Shown here one piece after another: positions 55,791 through 56,253 of a stretch of 56,253 bases of DNA (position 1 is its first letter; each line of letters starts with the position of its first letter). Source of the stretch: a virus. The stretch is taken from positions 1-56,253 of the IMG/VR virus record IMGVR_UViG_3300025154_000119; one strand, written 5' to 3'. The position numbers and the translations under genes were made by a program. Below the pieces are notes generated by a model. It saw only the letters and a program-made list of their open reading frames with translations. It did not search any database and was not told the DNA's origin.

Positions 55791-56253
55791 TTAATCTTCG
55801 AAAAATTTACCATCCACGTACTGGAGGGCATCGCTGTCCTGTTTCACGGCCTCGATGCAGATGGCTTCTGACTGATCCTTCACGTACTGGAGCGCATCGC
55901 CGTTACGTTTCACGGCCTCGATGCAGATGGCTTCTGACTGATCCTTCACGTACCGGAGCGCATAGCCGTCCTGTTTCACGGCCTCGATGCAGATGGCTTC
56001 TGACTGATCCTTCACGTACCGGAGCGCATAGCCGTTACGTTTCACGGCCTCGATGCAGATGGCTTCTGACTGATCCTTCACGTACTGGAGGGCATAGCCG
56101 TCCTGTTTCACGGCCTCGATGCAGATGGCTTCTGACTGATCCTTCACGTACTGGAGGGCATCGCTGTCCTGTTTCACGGCCTCGATGCAGATGGCTTCTG
56201 ACTGATCCTTCACGTACTGGAGCGCATCGCCGTTACGTTTCACGGCCTCGATG
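55791..56253 (-). CDS. DUF4116-like tandem-repeat protein (partial, runs off the right edge)
   Basis: The leftward frame stays open to the last base, so the true start lies outside the window. What is seen is six full 22-residue units (consensus K-D--ALQYVKDQSEAICIEA) and a last partial unit ending YVDGKFFED. The repeat pattern AVKQDG-AL-YVKDQ matches DUF4116 helical repeats, protein-protein interaction scaffolds. Units differ only at a few positions (QDS, QDG or RNG; LQY or LRY), so the array expanded recently. The function in this phage is unknown. Confidence 0.7.
   Translation of the reverse strand, partial: IEAVKRNGDALQYVKDQSEAICIEAVKQDSDALQYVKDQSEAICIEAVKQDGYALQYVKDQSEAICIEAVKRNGYALRYVKDQSEAICIEAVKQDGYALRYVKDQSEAICIEAVKRNGDALQYVKDQSEAICIEAVKQDSDALQYVDGKFFED
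55817..56253. repeat. Near-identical 66-bp tandem repeats
   Basis: The unit CACGGCCTCGATGCAGATGG recurs at about 55845, 55911, 55977, 56043 and onward, a constant 66-bp period, with nearly identical DNA. It is coding (DUF4116-like gene). The array reaches the window edge, where an assembly could easily break or collapse. Confidence 0.85.

Noticed and set aside
55791-56253. CRISPR array
   Set aside because: The 66-bp repeats have no unique spacers and form an open protein-coding frame of DUF4116-like units.

Overview
The window reads as almost the whole genome of a temperate, podovirus-like phage, in unintegrated (attP) or circularly permuted form, or as a metagenomic contig of it. The gene order is lambda-like: rightward replication genes and late genes run from about 2.1 to 43.2 kb. 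An attachment site follows at 43.27-43.43 kb. A leftward block with the integrase and the recombination genes fills 43.3 kb to the right edge. No ribosomal, metabolic or other clear host housekeeping gene is present. The base composition is moderate, the attachment core looks like the 3' end of a tmRNA gene, and several proteins have the flavour of phages from Desulfobacterota-type (delta-proteobacterial) hosts. The host assignment is inference only.

Region by region. 1-2.9 kb: the end of a HicB-like antitoxin gene, two leftward lipoprotein genes, a short repeat relic, then a divergent repressor/Cro pair. 3.2-8.9 kb: a tightly packed rightward early operon with HTH and small zinc-binding proteins, a lambda-O-like initiator whose gene contains seven 18-bp palindromic iterons (probable origin), a DnaB-type helicase, a DUF5664-like protein and a VRR-NUC nuclease. 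8.9-9.2 kb: a structured non-coding gap. 9.2-24.3 kb: small and large terminase, portal, scaffold, capsid, head-tail adaptors, a nozzle-like protein and a 1202-aa tail fibre. 24.3-37.4 kb: small virion proteins, probable ejection proteins and a 2963-aa 'polyvalent' protein (DdrB-type ParB, RadC/JAB, zincin, MuF-C and LPD38-like regions). 37.4-40.6 kb: lysis genes (GH108 endolysin, coiled-coil/TM protein, holin-like protein, lipoprotein). 40.6-43.2 kb: a repeat-rich fibre and two small structural genes.

The leftward block starts at attP with a conserved int-neighbour protein and the tyrosine integrase. It continues with a DEAD/DEAH-like helicase, a run of small (often Cys-rich) proteins, a DUF5131 (Gp37/Gp68) protein, an MBL-fold hydrolase, RecT, an SbcC-like ATPase with a zinc hook, and phage early proteins. 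It ends in a DUF4116-like gene made of near-identical 66-bp repeats that runs off the window edge.

How it fits together: the non-cleavable-looking CI-like repressor and the Cro-like protein set the lysis/lysogeny decision. The O-like protein and DnaB start replication at the iterons. RecT with its neighbours processes and anneals DNA ends. The virion carries a very large multidomain protein, probably injected with the DNA. The most unusual signals are the polyvalent gene with SD-preceded out-of-frame ORFs in its interdomain linkers, the iteron array inside the initiator gene, the symmetric integrase arm sites around a tmRNA-derived core, and a 10-bp palindrome found at three transcription-unit boundaries.
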